A DNA stretch of 43,967 nt from Bacteroidetes bacterium GWA2_32_17. Its GTDB lineage: Bacteria; Bacteroidota; Bacteroidia; Bacteroidales; GWA2-32-17. Made by a program: the position numbers and the translations under genes. The stretch is from assembly GCA_001769035.1 (NCBI GenBank), contig MENF01000087.1:1-43967 (forward strand). Direction: 5' to 3'. The notes under the pieces were generated by a model, which worked only from the letters and a program-made list of their open reading frames with translations, ran no database searches and had not been told where the DNA came from. Shown in pieces: positions 42,001 to 43,967 of the stretch. Each line of letters starts with the position of its first letter. Positions within the stretch are counted from its first letter, which is position 1.

Positions 42001-42048
42001 ATTAAGTTACTGGGGTATTAAGTTATTAAGTTACTGGGGTATTAAGTT
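42001..42048. repeat. 24-base perfect tandem duplication
   Basis: attaagttactggggtatta (first 20 bases) begins at 42001 and again at 42025; both 24-base units are identical, followed by a partial third (attgggcttg). Non-coding, in the SIMPL-pyk intergenic region. Confidence 0.9.
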
Positions 42049-42119
42049 ATTGGGCTTGTATAAAAATAAACATCACTTAAAAAATATTGCAAGTTTTGAA
42101 CTTTTTTTGTATTTTAGCC

Positions 42120-42236
42120 GATTGAAAAGACAAGATTGAAAAAAGATTGAAAGGATTGGAAAGATTGAAAAAAACAAGATTGAAAAAGGTTGGGACGCTC
42201 TCAATCTTATCAATCTTCTTCAATCTACATCAATCT
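42120..42236. repeat. Repeat-rich hairpin region upstream of pyk
   Basis: Five gattga and one gattgg (42120-42183) are followed by four tcaatc (42201-42235), so the left and right halves are inverted relatives and could fold as one long imperfect stem. It ends 47 bases before the pyk ATG and may be transcribed as part of the pyk leader. Function unknown. Confidence 0.7.
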
Positions 42237-42282
42237 GAAAACATAAAAAATTGAGTATCAATAAATTAAAAAATATAAACAG

Positions 42283-43716
42283 ATGAAACCAACAATATCA
42301 AGAACAAAAATAATAGCAACAATGGGTCCGGCATCTTCGGCAAAAGAAACATTAAAAAAAATGTTTGAAGCTGGCTTAGATGTTTGCCGTTTAAACTTTT
42401 CGCATGGTAAACACGAAGAACATTTAAAAACAATTAACACAATACGGGAATTAAATAAAGAAATGAATTTGAATGTTGCCATTCTTGCCGACTTACAGGG
42501 ACCAAAATTAAGAGTTGGTGAAATGGAAAATAATGGAGTGTTGCTCGAAGATGGAACTGCTTTTAACATTGTTACAACAGAATGTATTGGAACAAAGGAG
42601 CAAGCATATTTAACATATAAAAAATTTTCGCAGGATGTTGCTGTAAATGATGAAATTTTAATTGACGACGGTAAAATTAAACTTCGAGTTGTTGAAACAA
42701 ATCACAATGATACAGTTAAAACAATTGTTATAAATGGTGGCATACTCTCATCGCATAAAGGGGTGAACTTACCAAACACAAAAGTATCGTTACCATGCCT
42801 TACCGAAAAGGATTTAAAAGATTTGGATTTTGCTCTTGAGCATAATGTTGACTGGGTTGCACTATCATTTGTTAGAACAGTTACCGACATTGTTGAATTA
42901 AAAGAAATTATCCGCAAAAAGAAAAAACACGCATTAGTAATTGCAAAAATTGAAAAGCCCGAAGCTGTTGCTGAAATTGGCAATATTATTGATGTTACTG
43001 ATGCGGTTATGATTGCCCGTGGCGATTTGGGAGTTGAAGTTGCATTTGTTCAAGTTCCACTTATACAGAAAAATATTGTTAAAAAATGTATTGAGCAATC
43101 AAAACCTGTAATTATTGCAACCCAAATGCTTGAAAGTATGATAACAGCATTCCGTCCAACACGCGCCGAAGCCACCGATTGTGCAAACGCAGTTTTAGAT
43201 GGTGCCGATTGCTTAATGTTAAGCGGTGAAACCTCAACCGGAAAATTTCCCATTGAGACAATTAAAGCAATGGAAAACATTATAAATTACACCGAAGCCC
43301 ATGCTTATAATTTTAATAGAGATAATGCACCAAAAGAAATGTCCCGTACATTTTTATATGATTCAATTTGTAATTCGGCATGCCGTTTAGCAGAACAAAC
43401 AAACGCTAAAGCAATAATTACTTTTACACATTCTGGTTACACAGCATTTCAAATTGCGGCACACCGACCTAAAGCAAAAATATTTGCATTTACTAATAAT
43501 CCCGAATTGGTTTCAAAATCATCTTTAGTTTGGGGTATCACAGTCTTTTATGCCGATAGTTATAATAATATTGACGATGCAATAAATTTTTCCGTTAAAT
43601 TTCTGATAGAAAAAGGATTACTTAAAAATGAAGATATCGTTGTTCATACCGGCAGCACACCTTTAAAGGAAAAAGGCAGAACTAATATGGTAAAATTGAG
43701 TTACGTTAAAGTTTAA
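42283..43716 (+). CDS. pyk: Pyruvate kinase
   Basis: 477 aa, full length. Converts phosphoenolpyruvate and ADP to pyruvate and ATP, last step of glycolysis. Signatures: TKIIATMGPASSAKETL, VCRLNFSHGKHEEH, ILADLQGPKLRVGE, VMIARGDLGVEVAF, ATQMLESMITAFRPTRAEATD and MLSGETSTGKFPIET. The catalytic Lys lies in VIAKIEKPEAV. The C-terminal domain is normal. Its 5' region carries the gattga/tcaatc repeats. Monocistronic. Confidence 0.98.
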   Translation: MKPTISRTKIIATMGPASSAKETLKKMFEAGLDVCRLNFSHGKHEEHLKTINTIRELNKEMNLNVAILADLQGPKLRVGEMENNGVLLEDGTAFNIVTTECIGTKEQAYLTYKKFSQDVAVNDEILIDDGKIKLRVVETNHNDTVKTIVINGGILSSHKGVNLPNTKVSLPCLTEKDLKDLDFALEHNVDWVALSFVRTVTDIVELKEIIRKKKKHALVIAKIEKPEAVAEIGNIIDVTDAVMIARGDLGVEVAFVQVPLIQKNIVKKCIEQSKPVIIATQMLESMITAFRPTRAEATDCANAVLDGADCLMLSGETSTGKFPIETIKAMENIINYTEAHAYNFNRDNAPKEMSRTFLYDSICNSACRLAEQTNAKAIITFTHSGYTAFQIAAHRPKAKIFAFTNNPELVSKSSLVWGITVFYADSYNNIDDAINFSVKFLIEKGLLKNEDIVVHTGSTPLKEKGRTNMVKLSYVKV

Positions 43717-43729
43717 TTTTGAACTAATC

Positions 43730-43759
43730 ACCCGACAAGTCGCGTAATTCCTGTTGGGT
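43730..43759. terminator. Weak hairpin after pyk
   Basis: acccgacaag and ctgttgggt form an imperfect stem (one G-T pair) around tcgcgtaattc, 13 bases after the pyk stop. No U-run follows, so termination is only possible. Confidence 0.35.
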
Positions 43760-43854
43760 ATAATAGTAGAAAATTTATTCTATTTCATTTCAATTTGTTT
43801 TGAATTACAAAATTTAATTTTTCTAAATCCCCAAACAAAATAATTTAAGTCTAA

Positions 43855-43875
43855 ACTATAATGTTCGAGTTTGAG
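43855..43875. repeat. Diverged fragment of the MITE-like repeat, inverted
   Basis: actataatgttcgagtttga (43855-43874) is the exact reverse complement of part of the element at 1-85. Similarity fades just after, but tggacagac recurs at 43928-43936. The element may continue beyond the window. Confidence 0.6.
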
Positions 43876-43967
43876 CAATGCAATTCTGTCTCGTCCTGAA
43901 ATAGCTTTACAGTAAATTTGTAGACAAATGGACAGACAAAACATCAAAAAAGAGGCAATAATAGCCG

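Noticed and set aside
42120-42236. gattga/tcaatc repeats as a CRISPR array
   Set aside because: Units are only 6 bases, spacing is irregular, half are inverted, and no cas genes are present.

Overview
The window is AT-rich chromosomal DNA from a member of the Bacteroidota (Bacteroidetes). The evidence is direct: a type IX secretion (T9SS) C-terminal sorting domain, a PorE-like OmpA protein, many short lipoproteins with SC lipoboxes, stand-alone RfaE2, the YicC-Gmk-PanC-PanD-RfaE2-RadA housekeeping run, and promoters of the Bacteroidetes type (TTTG / TAnnTTTG). No rRNA, tRNA, CRISPR array, integrase or transposase gene was seen. Species cannot be named from this sequence.

Layout. 1-85 is a fragment of a dispersed repeat that recurs at 17127-17211. 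181-1803 (-) is a secreted FG-GAP/VCBS repeat protein. 1851-5833 is an accessory block whose genes all lie on the minus strand: a frameshifted zeta-toxin-like ATPase with a small downstream partner, a large HEPN-domain protein, and a membrane peptide plus an HNH-like protein. These units are separated by ~130-145 bp imperfect inverted repeats. Each unit has self-complementary ends that meet a central GTT/AAC, and each repeat lies just 3' of a gene. That is the organisation of integron gene cassettes with attC sites, but no integrase gene is present. I regard this as the most interesting part of the window. 5954-6955 (-) holds an iron-sulfur protein and a nitroreductase.

7055-9509 (+) is a probable operon: hemerythrin-domain protein, LuxR-type regulator with a degenerate receiver domain, outer-membrane-like protein and a monohaem c-type lipoprotein. 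9574-16607 (+) is mostly housekeeping (yicC, gmk, panC, panD, a YbhN-like membrane protein, rfaE2, radA) with three small lipoproteins between. 16608-17222 is gene-free and contains a 123-bp MITE-like inverted-repeat element. 17223-21281 (+) encodes cell-envelope proteins, including the PorE-like protein and a MORN-repeat protein.

21417-25630 (-) has a MNT/HEPN toxin-antitoxin pair, enolase, a RelE/ParE-type toxin-antitoxin pair and two PAP2 phosphatases; a small gene of unknown function (25627-26199) follows. 26263-39377 (-) is a surface-polysaccharide (O-antigen or capsule) locus of 12 genes: an initiating sugar-phosphate transferase, an aminotransferase, a UDP-GlcNAc 2-epimerase, four glycosyltransferases, two methyltransferases, a Wzx-type flippase and two O-antigen ligase/polymerase-like proteins. 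Just upstream of its first gene lies what looks like the truncated N-terminus of an ABC-type polysaccharide export permease. 39698-43716 holds a lipoprotein, DNA-3-methyladenine glycosylase I, a SIMPL-domain protein and pyruvate kinase, with unusual short repeats before pyk. The window ends in non-coding sequence with a diverged fragment of the dispersed repeat.
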